From NCBI GenBank assembly GCA_023410885.1, contig JAEYPI010000254.1, positions 1 to 10,273 on the forward strand: a stretch of 10,273 nt of DNA, read 5' to 3'. Below the pieces are notes generated by a model, which saw nothing but the letters and a program-made list of their open reading frames with translations, did no database searches and had not been told where the DNA came from. Position 1 is the stretch's first letter, and each line of letters opens with the position of its first letter. Origin of the DNA: Bacillota bacterium (GTDB lineage: Bacteria; Bacillota; Clostridia; DSM-8532). The translations under genes were made by a program, and so were the position numbers. This document shows positions 1-6,258 of the stretch, piece by piece.

Positions 1-1446
1 AACAAAAGTCTGAGTTATAATGACTTTGAAGATTACGATGACGAAATCCATGAAGCTTGTGGCGTCTTCGGAATTTCAAATCAAGATCATTTTGACACAG
101 CCCAAGTGGTTTATTTTGGTCTTTATGCTCTGCAGCATCGGGGGCAGGAGAGTTGCGGAATTGCTATAAATGATAAGGGTGAGATTGTAGGGCAAAAGGG
201 AGTGGGACTTGTTCCGGAGGTTTTCACCGAAAAAGTTCTTGATCGGTTGAACGGAAAAGTAGCCATCGGACATTCTCGATATTCAACAACAGGGGGGAAT
301 AGCATTGAAAATTGCCAACCCCTTGTTTTTAATTATAGGGATGGCCGAATCGCCCTGGCCCATAATGGCAACTTGGTCAACGCTTCAAAGCTTCGAGTCG
401 ATCTGGAGAACCAAGGGGCCATCTTTCAAACTTCAACCGATTCTGAAGTCATTGCCAATCTAATTTCGCGAAATGGACTTCAATGCAAAGATCTAGAGGA
501 AGTTCTTAAAAAGACCATGGATGTCATTGAGGGATCTTATGCGCTTGTCATTCTTACGCAAAAAAAATTAATTGGCATTCGTGACCCGTGGGGGTTACGT
601 CCCCTATGCCTCGGAAAATTGGAAAATTCTTATCTTCTAGCCTCTGAGAGCTGTGCCTTCGATGCAGTTGGGGCCGATTTCATAAGGGATCTTGAGCCTG
701 GAGAAATGGTTTTTATTGAGGAGGGAACCTTAAGATCAATCAAAACCCATTATAATAAGCCCCATAAATTCTGTATTTTTGAGCATATTTATTTCGCCCG
801 ACCCGATAGCTTCATTGATGGTGCTTCCATCTACCAATCCCGCCTTGAAGCCGGAAAGCTGTTGGCCATCGAGTATCCGGTCGATGCCGATCTTGTAGTA
901 GGGGTGCCTGATTCCGGAATAACAGCAGCCATTGGTTTTTCAAGGCAATCGGGAATTCCCTATGGTGAAGCCCTTATTAAAAACAGATATGTGGGTAGAA
1001 CCTTTATCCAACCTACTCAAAAGCTCAGAGAACAGAGTGTGAATATCAAGCTCAACGCCCTTCGAGGAGAGATTGAAGGAAAGAGAATCGTCCTTATTGA
1101 TGACTCCATCGTTCGCGGTACAACATCGGGCAAGATTGTCCAAATGCTGAAAAATGCCGGGGCGAAAGAAGTACATATGCGGATTAGCTCACCTCCAGTC
1201 TTAAACCCTTGTTATTTTGGTATAGATATCTCATCAAAAGAGCATTTAATCGCAGCCAATCATTCTATTGAAGAGATACGAGATAGTATAGGTGCAGACA
1301 GCCTTGGTTTCCTAAGTGTTGAAAATTTGCTGAAAACGCCTATCGGCGCTCCTCCTGGCAGCTTTTGCACAGGCTGCTTTACAGGGGAGTATCCTATGAA
1401 TGTTCCAAAGGTAGCCGACAAGTTTGCTATGGAGAAAAAATGCTGA
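1..1446 (+). CDS. purF: Amidophosphoribosyltransferase (5' partial)
   Basis: This enzyme transfers ammonia from glutamine to PRPP, making 5-phosphoribosylamine, the committed step of purine synthesis in the cytosol. The reading frame is open to the window edge, so the start lies upstream. The internal GTG at 106 cannot be the start because it would remove the catalytic cysteine. That Cys (codon 58-60) sits in EACGVFG after at least 19 residues of an acidic stretch, which fits a cleaved propeptide. The N-terminal Ntn glutaminase domain carries HSRYSTTG and AHNGNL. The C-terminal phosphoribosyltransferase domain carries the PRPP loop IVLIDDSIVRGTTS (about 1087-1128). Four cysteines at codons 772, 1210, 1366 and 1375 (KFCIF, NPCYF, FCTGC) match the [4Fe-4S] ligands of the Bacillus-type enzyme, which is oxygen-sensitive by family knowledge. 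It is the first visible gene of the purF-M-N-D run. Identity is very secure. Confidence 0.98.
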   Translation, partial: NKSLSYNDFEDYDDEIHEACGVFGISNQDHFDTAQVVYFGLYALQHRGQESCGIAINDKGEIVGQKGVGLVPEVFTEKVLDRLNGKVAIGHSRYSTTGGNSIENCQPLVFNYRDGRIALAHNGNLVNASKLRVDLENQGAIFQTSTDSEVIANLISRNGLQCKDLEEVLKKTMDVIEGSYALVILTQKKLIGIRDPWGLRPLCLGKLENSYLLASESCAFDAVGADFIRDLEPGEMVFIEEGTLRSIKTHYNKPHKFCIFEHIYFARPDSFIDGASIYQSRLEAGKLLAIEYPVDADLVVGVPDSGITAAIGFSRQSGIPYGEALIKNRYVGRTFIQPTQKLREQSVNIKLNALRGEIEGKRIVLIDDSIVRGTTSGKIVQMLKNAGAKEVHMRISSPPVLNPCYFGIDISSKEHLIAANHSIEEIRDSIGADSLGFLSVENLLKTPIGAPPGSFCTGCFTGEYPMNVPKVADKFAMEKKC

Positions 1447-1499
1447 GATCTCATTAAAAATCGTTGGGGATAGTCTCCTTGGAAAGGTTTGGTTTAAGT

Positions 1500-2522
1500 A
1501 TGGCGACTTATAAAGATGCAGGCGTAGATGTGACTGCCGGTTATAAGGCTGTTGACCTTATGAAATCACATGTAAAGAAAACCATGAGGCCTGAGGTTTT
1601 AACTGAAATCGGGGGCTTTGGCGGCCTCTTTAGCTTGGAGGGAATGAAGCTTGAAAAGCCTGTTCTGGTTTCCGGGACTGATGGTGTGGGGACAAAGCTA
1701 AAAATAGCCTTTCTCATGGACAAGCATGATACCGTGGGTATTGATTGTGTGGCCATGTGTGCTAACGATGTAGCCTGTAGCGGCGCTCAGCCCTTATTCT
1801 TTCTGGATTATATTGCACTGGGAAAGCTGGTGCCTGAAAAGGTAGAGCAAATCGTCAAGGGTGTATCCGAGGGATGTATTCAGGCAGGTTGTGCACTTAT
1901 AGGTGGCGAGACAGCTGAGATCCCCGGTTTTTATCCTGAAGATGAATATGATCTGGCAGGCTTTGTGGTCGGTATTGCTGATAAGGACAAGATTATTAAT
2001 GGGAAAAACATAAAGCCCGGTGATACCCTTATTGGATTAGCCTCTTCGGGTATTCATAGTAATGGTTATTCCCTGGTTCGTAAAATCTTTAATATCACAG
2101 CGGAGAATCTGGGCCATTTTAATGAAAAGCTCGGTAAGCTTATAGGGGAAGAACTCTTAACTCCTACACGCATTTATGTGAAATCAATTCACTCTCTGGT
2201 ACAAAAGTTTAACATTGGAGGAATCGCTCATATTACGGGAGGCGGTTTTATTGAGAACCTGCCCAGAATGATGCCTGACGGTCTGAAAGTGGTTATACGT
2301 AAAGGGACTTGGCCGATTCTTCCGATCTTTAGCCTTATGCAGGAATTGGGTGAGGTTCCGGAGAAGGACATGTACAATACCTTTAATATGGGAATCGGCA
2401 TGGTCTTAGCTGTGCCTGCAGCCATTGCATCCCAAGTCGTTTCTGAGGCTGAGGCCCTGGGGGAAAAGGCGTATATCATAGGTGAAGTAGTGGAAGGCGA
2501 GGAGAGAATTGAGCTATGCTAA
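1500..2522 (+). CDS. purM: Phosphoribosylformylglycinamidine cyclo-ligase (AIR synthetase)
   Basis: PurM closes the imidazole ring, converting FGAM and ATP to aminoimidazole ribonucleotide. The ATG at 1500 is chosen because it begins the family-typical N-terminus MATYKDAGVDVTAGY. A GGAAAGG stretch at 1481-1487 is the only ribosome-site candidate, with long spacing (12 bases). In-frame TTG codons at 1464 and 1479 lack a better site. The 340-residue product is close to the roughly 346 residues of Bacillus PurM. Signature segments are SGTDGVGTKLK (about 58-68), MCANDV (86-91) and GGETAEIPG (135-143) of the ATP-binding PurM/PurL fold, then GLASSGIHSNGYSLVRKI. It follows purF by 53 bases, and its last 7 bases overlap the start of purN, which suggests translational coupling. 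Confidence 0.97.
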   Translation: MATYKDAGVDVTAGYKAVDLMKSHVKKTMRPEVLTEIGGFGGLFSLEGMKLEKPVLVSGTDGVGTKLKIAFLMDKHDTVGIDCVAMCANDVACSGAQPLFFLDYIALGKLVPEKVEQIVKGVSEGCIQAGCALIGGETAEIPGFYPEDEYDLAGFVVGIADKDKIINGKNIKPGDTLIGLASSGIHSNGYSLVRKIFNITAENLGHFNEKLGKLIGEELLTPTRIYVKSIHSLVQKFNIGGIAHITGGGFIENLPRMMPDGLKVVIRKGTWPILPIFSLMQELGEVPEKDMYNTFNMGIGMVLAVPAAIASQVVSEAEALGEKAYIIGEVVEGEERIELC

Positions 2523-3139
2523 GGATTGGGGTTATGGTTTCCGGCGGGGGTACCAATCTACAGGCCATACTGGACAAAATATCACAAGGGCAGCTTCCTA
2601 ATTGTCGCATTGTGACGGTGGTGGCCAGCAAACCCGGTGTATATGCCTTGGAACGTGCCCAAAAGAATGCCATACCCACCGCGGTGATATCTCAAAAGAG
2701 CTATGACTCGTTGGAGGCCTACGACGAAGCGCTCTTGGCCCATATGAAAGCCTATGACGTAGAGCTTGTGGTACTGGCGGGCTTTTTAAGCCTGCTCGGT
2801 GAGAAATTCGTGAAAGCCTATCAAAATGCTATTATTAATGTGCATCCTTCCCTCATACCGGCTTTTTGTGGAAAAGGCTATTACGGCCTTATTCCCCATA
2901 TAAAGGCATTGGAATATGGTGTCAAGATAACAGGGGCAACCGTGCATTTTGTGGAACCGGAATATGATTCAGGCCCCATTATTATTCAGAAGGCGGTTCC
3001 TGTTCTGGAGGATGATACTCCGGAGCTCCTGCAAAAAAGAGTCATGGAGCAAGCTGAATGGGAGCTTCTGCCCGAAGCCATCCTGCTGTTTAGTGAAGGG
3101 CGGCTCAAAATTGAGGGAAGACATGTACAAATCTTATAG
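2516..3139 (+). CDS. purN: Phosphoribosylglycinamide formyltransferase
   Basis: This folate-dependent GAR transformylase moves a formyl group from 10-formyl-tetrahydrofolate to GAR. The 207-residue product starts with MLRIGVMVSGGGTNLQAIL, the phosphate-binding loop of the formyltransferase fold. The catalytic triad of the family is visible: Asn108 and His110 in INVHPSLIP, and Asp151 in EYDSGPIII. The segment after the His motif (AFCGKGYYG) is, from general knowledge, the form common in Clostridia rather than the enterobacterial one. Its ATG lies inside the last codons of purM, 9 bases after a GGAGAG ribosome site at 2501-2506. It ends 9 bases before purD. No purH follows it, unlike the classical Bacillus order. 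Confidence 0.97.
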   Translation: MLRIGVMVSGGGTNLQAILDKISQGQLPNCRIVTVVASKPGVYALERAQKNAIPTAVISQKSYDSLEAYDEALLAHMKAYDVELVVLAGFLSLLGEKFVKAYQNAIINVHPSLIPAFCGKGYYGLIPHIKALEYGVKITGATVHFVEPEYDSGPIIIQKAVPVLEDDTPELLQKRVMEQAEWELLPEAILLFSEGRLKIEGRHVQIL

Positions 3140-3148
3140 AGGTGAGCG

Positions 3149-4408
3149 ATGAAAATTCTGGTTGTTGGTAGCGGGGGCAGAGAACACGCGATTCTATGGA
3201 AGCTTAAACAAAGTCAAAGGGTTACAAAGCTCTATTGTGCACCCGGAAATGGTGGTATTTCAGAAATTGCGGAATGTGTACCCCTTAGTGTTAATGATAT
3301 TGAGGGTATGGTTGCCTTTGCAAAAGAACAAAAAATGGACATGGTAGTGGTAGCGCCCGATGACCCCTTAGCAGCAGGCATGGTGGATGCTCTAGAGGAA
3401 TCCGGCCTTCGTACCCTTGGGCCAAGAAAAAATGCTGCCATTATAGAAGCCAGTAAGGTTTTTTCAAAAGATCTTATGAAGAAATATAAGATTCCCTCTG
3501 CAGATTATGAGAGCTTTAGTGATAGTTTACAGGCCAAGGAATATGTCAAAAAGGCCCGATATCCTTTGGTTGTCAAGGCAGACGGCCTGGCCCTGGGGAA
3601 GGGCGTGCTCATCTGCAATACATTTGACGAAGCTCTGGAGGCCATATCCTCCATTATGGAGGATAAGAAATTTGGTGTAGCAGGTCAGAGAGTAGTCATT
3701 GAAGAATTTATGACCGGCCCGGAAGTCTCTGTCCTGGCCTTTACTGATGGAAAGACGCTTATCCCCATGGTGAGCTCCCAGGACCATAAGCGTGCCTTTG
3801 ATGGGGACAAAGGCCTTAATACAGGGGGAATGGGGACTTTTTCTCCCAGCAGAGTCTATACGAAAGCTCTACAGCAAGTGTGCATGGATAAGATTTTTAT
3901 GCCGACCTTGAATGCCATGAAAAGTGAAGGCAGACCCTTTAAGGGCATACTGTTTTTCGGACTGATGCTGACCCCTCAGGGGCCAAAGGTTTTGGAATAC
4001 AATGCACGTTTTGGCGACCCTGAGACCCAAGTAGTGCTTCCACGCCTTGAAAATGATCTTGTTGAAATTTTTGATGCCATTATTGATGAAAAATTGGAGA
4101 TAATAAAAATAGAGTGGAAGCAAAATGCAGCTGTTTGTGTTGTCATGGCATCGGGCGGGTATCCTGAAAATTATGTTAAAGGATATGAAATCAAGGGTCT
4201 GGAAACCATTCAAAAACAATCGGATACCTTAGTCTTTCACGCCGGCACGAAAAAAGAAGGGACAACTTTTTATACCAATGGAGGCCGTGTTCTGGGGGTT
4301 ACTGCTCTGGCCGAAAATATTGAAAAGGCGCGGGAAAAAGCTTACATGGCAATTTCGAGAATTAGCTTTAAGGATGCGCATTTTAGACGGGATATTGGCA
4401 TTAAATAG
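3149..4408 (+). CDS. purD: Phosphoribosylamine-glycine ligase (GAR synthetase)
   Basis: PurD joins glycine to the unstable PurF product phosphoribosylamine using ATP, giving GAR for PurN. The start is ATG 3149, preceded by AGAGGTG at 3138-3144. The 419-residue length is normal for the family. In order, I see the N-domain GSGGREHA (8-15), the ATP-grasp segment PLVVKADGLALGKGV (139-153), EEFMTGPEVSVLAF (185-198), SQDHKRAFDGDKGLNTGGMGTFSP (two adjacent motifs, 210-233) and the metal/ATP-binding EYNARFGDPETQ (283-294). The C-domain follows. Nothing is missing. It is the last recognisable purine gene here. No obvious intrinsic terminator directly follows it, so transcription may continue into the DUF1540 gene and stop at the hairpin at 4653. 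Confidence 0.97.
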   Translation: MKILVVGSGGREHAILWKLKQSQRVTKLYCAPGNGGISEIAECVPLSVNDIEGMVAFAKEQKMDMVVVAPDDPLAAGMVDALEESGLRTLGPRKNAAIIEASKVFSKDLMKKYKIPSADYESFSDSLQAKEYVKKARYPLVVKADGLALGKGVLICNTFDEALEAISSIMEDKKFGVAGQRVVIEEFMTGPEVSVLAFTDGKTLIPMVSSQDHKRAFDGDKGLNTGGMGTFSPSRVYTKALQQVCMDKIFMPTLNAMKSEGRPFKGILFFGLMLTPQGPKVLEYNARFGDPETQVVLPRLENDLVEIFDAIIDEKLEIIKIEWKQNAAVCVVMASGGYPENYVKGYEIKGLETIQKQSDTLVFHAGTKKEGTTFYTNGGRVLGVTALAENIEKAREKAYMAISRISFKDAHFRRDIGIK

Positions 4409-4429
4409 CATTATAGGATTTTCCTCATA

Positions 4430-4459
4430 GCATAGGATAAGCCTTCTCAACAGATACTA
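4430..4459 (+). promoter_or_regulatory. Possible sporulation-type (sigma-G-like) promoter
   Basis: GCATA at 4430-4434 and GATACTA at 4453-4459 are separated by 18 bases. The forespore sigma-G consensus in Bacillus is roughly gnATR, 17-18 bases, cATnnTA, so only the first base of the -10 differs. The expected start near 4466 would leave a short leader containing the strong ribosome site at 4471-4479. Such short motifs arise by chance, so this is only a candidate. Confidence 0.3.
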
Positions 4460-4484
4460 GAGTTGAAATGGGGAGGTGAATATA

Positions 4485-4646
4485 ATGAAAGCCAACAGTT
4501 CAATAGGTTGTTCAGTAACCGAATGCCGATTCCATGCGAAAAGCGAGCCCTTGTGCAGTCTTGAACAAATCGTTGTAGCAAGAAATGTACCATCGTCTGC
4601 ACAATCAGAAAGTGACACCGAATGCTCAAGTTTTGAGAAAGAATAG
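4485..4646 (+). CDS. DUF1540 domain small cysteine-rich protein
   Basis: This 53-residue protein starts at ATG 4485, 5 bases after a near-perfect ribosome site (GGGAGGTGA, 4471-4479). Its four cysteines fall at positions 9, 14, 24 and 46, in the contexts GCSVTECRFH, LCSLEQIVV and TECSSFEKE at the C-terminus. This Cys spacing and the closing CxSF match DUF1540, a family of small, probably metal-binding proteins common in Clostridia and Bacilli. The family has no established biochemical role that I know of. There is no signal peptide or membrane segment, so it is probably cytoplasmic. It lies 76 bases after purD and directly before a terminator. It could be the last gene of the purine unit or have its own promoter (candidate at 4430-4459). 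Confidence 0.88.
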   Translation: MKANSSIGCSVTECRFHAKSEPLCSLEQIVVARNVPSSAQSESDTECSSFEKE

Positions 4647-4652
4647 TCTTGT

Positions 4653-4682
4653 AGTGCGTTCCGCTAGGAACGCACTTTTATT
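4653..4682 (+). terminator. Intrinsic terminator after the DUF1540 gene
   Basis: A perfect 10-bp stem (AGTGCGTTCC, 4653-4662, with GGAACGCACT, 4667-4676) closes a GCTA loop and runs into TTTTATT. It begins 6 bases after the DUF1540 stop codon. It is the first convincing terminator downstream of purD, so it probably ends both the purine operon and the small gene. Confidence 0.9.
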
Positions 4683-4699
4683 GTGAATACAACAAGGTT

Positions 4700-4741
4700 C
4701 CCGGGACCCGTTCGCAATCTTTGATTGCGATAACGGGTGGG
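4700..4741. repeat. Imperfect palindromic hairpin
   Basis: The core pairs CGCAATC (4713-4719) with GATTGCG (4723-4729) around a TTT loop. It is extended by ACCCGTT (4706-4712) with AACGGGT (4732-4738) across a 2-base bulge. Three further C-G pairs (4700-4702 with 4739-4741) are possible across a 3-base bulge. No T-run follows on either strand, so it is unlikely to be a simple terminator. A dispersed REP-like element, a regulator site or a leader structure are possible. Confidence 0.65.
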
Positions 4742-4877
4742 GTTCTTATCATATGTTTTATTTGAAGGACTAGGCTGAGGGGCACATTTGACAACCTCTT
4801 TCGAGGATGCTTCAGGTAAACAACATTTCAGAGAATATCTTGAAAAAATAGAATCTATAACACACCAGTAAAAAAAT

Positions 4878-4906
4878 TTGAATTGAATACTTTTATTTAA
4901 TATAAT
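4878..4906 (+). promoter_or_regulatory. Sigma-A promoter of the binding-protein/kinase/regulator operon
   Basis: TTGAAT (4878-4883), a 17-base AT-rich spacer and TATAAT (4901-4906) form a near-consensus vegetative promoter. Transcription would begin near 4912-4914, leaving a leader of under 30 bases that carries the AGAGGT ribosome site (4928-4933) of the gene at 4940. The strong match suggests substantial basal expression without an activator. Confidence 0.8.
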
Positions 4907-4939
4907 GTAGATACATGCAATCCCAAAAGAGGTAGTCGT

Positions 4940-6229
4940 ATGAAAAGTATGCAAATCAAGCGATTGTTACTGGCCGTTACCCTTCTGGTTTTTGTGAGCG
5001 GATGCAGTAGTCCGAGCCTTTCTATGCCCGTTGATTCTGAACTGACCGAAGAACCGCCCATTACCTTAAGATTCATGAATAGCTGGGGTGGAAGTGATCC
5101 CAAATCGGAAACTCTTCAGCAGATTTTCGATTTATTTTCTAACGAAAATCCGGAAATAGAAATAGTAAATGAGTCCCTTTTCGGTGATGATTTTTTGATT
5201 CAGCTTAAGACTAATTTTGCATCCGGTAATGATCCCGATGTCTTTGGCCTATGGCCAGGGTCCGACATTAAATCTCTGGTGGCCGCGGGGAAGGTTGCAG
5301 ATATAACTGACGAGCTTAACCAGGACAGAGCTTGGAAAAGCAACTTCGACCCGAAGATGTGGTACCATACTACCTTTGATGAAAGGATTTATGGTTTGCC
5401 ATTGGAGTTGATTTTTGAAGGTTTGTTTGTCAACACCGATTTGTTTAAGCAATTTGGTTTAAAGGTTCCCGGTAACTATGAGGAACTAAAAGCAGTTGTA
5501 ACAAGCTTTAAAGAAAATGATATCGTGCCCATCGCTTTTAATTGCAAAGCCGAAGGCACCTATCTTTACCAGAATATTGCCATGATGCTGGGAGGCAAGG
5601 ACGCCATTGAGAATCCTATCCAAGATGGCACCATTCACCCCTGCTACATACAAGCGATGGATATCATGCGAGAGCTTTATCAATTAGGGGCCTTCCCCGA
5701 GGAGCTTTTTACCATGACCAGCGTTGAACGAAACGATCTTTTTATCAATAAAAAGGCTGCTATGATTGTACAGGGCTCCTGGTTTGTATCGGCCTTAAAG
5801 GATGAAAATAGTGTTGATTTTGTTCTTTTTCCTGAGATGATAACAGAGAATAAAACCGAGGCACGCATGATTTTTGGCTTGGGTTGTGGTACTTTCTATA
5901 TGAGTCAGAAAGCGTGGGACGAGCCTGGCAAAAAAGAAGCCTCTTTAAAATTAATGAAGTACCTAACCTCAAAATCATCAGCAACCCTGTTGGCTGAGAG
6001 AACCGGTATGCTCAGTAATGTGGATATTAATCAAACCAATATAAAATACAACAAGCTTGCAAAAAAGGGGATCAATTTAACTTATACAACAAAGCAGCTC
6101 ATAGGACCTCCGGACAGTTATCTTCCTCGTACCGTATGGGAAAATATCATTGTTAAGGAATTTCCGTATATCCTCGAAAACAAGATGACACCCACAGAGC
6201 TTTGGAGCCGTGCCCTTAATGAAGAGTAA
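4940..6229 (+). CDS. Sugar-type ABC transporter solute-binding lipoprotein
   Basis: This is a family 1 extracellular solute-binding protein (429 residues), the class that captures oligosaccharides for carbohydrate ABC importers. The start is ATG 4940, 6 bases after AGAGGT. The N-terminus is a lipoprotein signal: basic MKSMQIKR, a hydrophobic run (9-19), and lipobox VSGC with Cys22 as the predicted lipidated residue, followed by a Ser/Pro linker. The mature protein opens with ITLRFMNSWGG and has family features such as NPEIEIVNE, the segment GNDPDVFGLWPG (97-107) and YGLPLE (151-156). It should sit on the outer face of the membrane. The ligand cannot be read from the sequence. It is the first gene of a unit with a kinase and regulator, and 29 bases precede the kinase. 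It may therefore serve the downstream transporter, act as a ligand-presenting co-sensor, or both. Confidence 0.92.
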   Translation: MKSMQIKRLLLAVTLLVFVSGCSSPSLSMPVDSELTEEPPITLRFMNSWGGSDPKSETLQQIFDLFSNENPEIEIVNESLFGDDFLIQLKTNFASGNDPDVFGLWPGSDIKSLVAAGKVADITDELNQDRAWKSNFDPKMWYHTTFDERIYGLPLELIFEGLFVNTDLFKQFGLKVPGNYEELKAVVTSFKENDIVPIAFNCKAEGTYLYQNIAMMLGGKDAIENPIQDGTIHPCYIQAMDIMRELYQLGAFPEELFTMTSVERNDLFINKKAAMIVQGSWFVSALKDENSVDFVLFPEMITENKTEARMIFGLGCGTFYMSQKAWDEPGKKEASLKLMKYLTSKSSATLLAERTGMLSNVDINQTNIKYNKLAKKGINLTYTTKQLIGPPDSYLPRTVWENIIVKEFPYILENKMTPTELWSRALNEE

Positions 6230-6258
6230 TGCTGAGTGTTGAGAGGTTATCAAAATAA

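Larger units (their letters stand above)
4683..4939. other. Non-coding intergenic stretch before the binding-protein gene
   Basis: No convincing gene is present here. The stretch holds the imperfect hairpin at 4700-4741, a small CCTC/GAGG hairpin (about 4795-4806) and the sigma-A promoter at 4878-4906. A 27-codon frame beginning at TTG 4788 and ending at 4871 is present, but it is too short and unsupported to call. The distance is generous compared with the tight spacing of the flanking genes, so upstream regulator sites may lie here. Confidence 0.7.

Noticed and set aside
106..1446. purF starting at GTG 106
   Set aside because: This would delete the catalytic cysteine motif EACGVFG, which is encoded in the same open frame just upstream. 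The gene is simply cut by the window edge.
1464..1499. purM extended to TTG 1464
   Set aside because: The extra 12 residues are not family-like and no ribosome site precedes that TTG. ATG 1500 gives the conserved N-terminus.
3869..4219. Minus-strand open frame of 116 codons antisense to purD
   Set aside because: It lies wholly within a well-conserved gene and has no family motif, so it is a shadow of purD codon usage.
4700..4750. T-box leader, because of a GGGTGGGG stretch near a hairpin
   Set aside because: The conserved T-box antiterminator sequence (GGGTGG followed by ACCGCG) is not present. There is no following terminator, and the downstream gene is not an amino-acid or tRNA-synthetase gene.
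4664..4954. Minus-strand open frame of 96 codons between the DUF1540 gene and the binding protein
   Set aside because: It covers the terminator, hairpin and promoter, has no recognisable motif and has a composition typical of chance translation.
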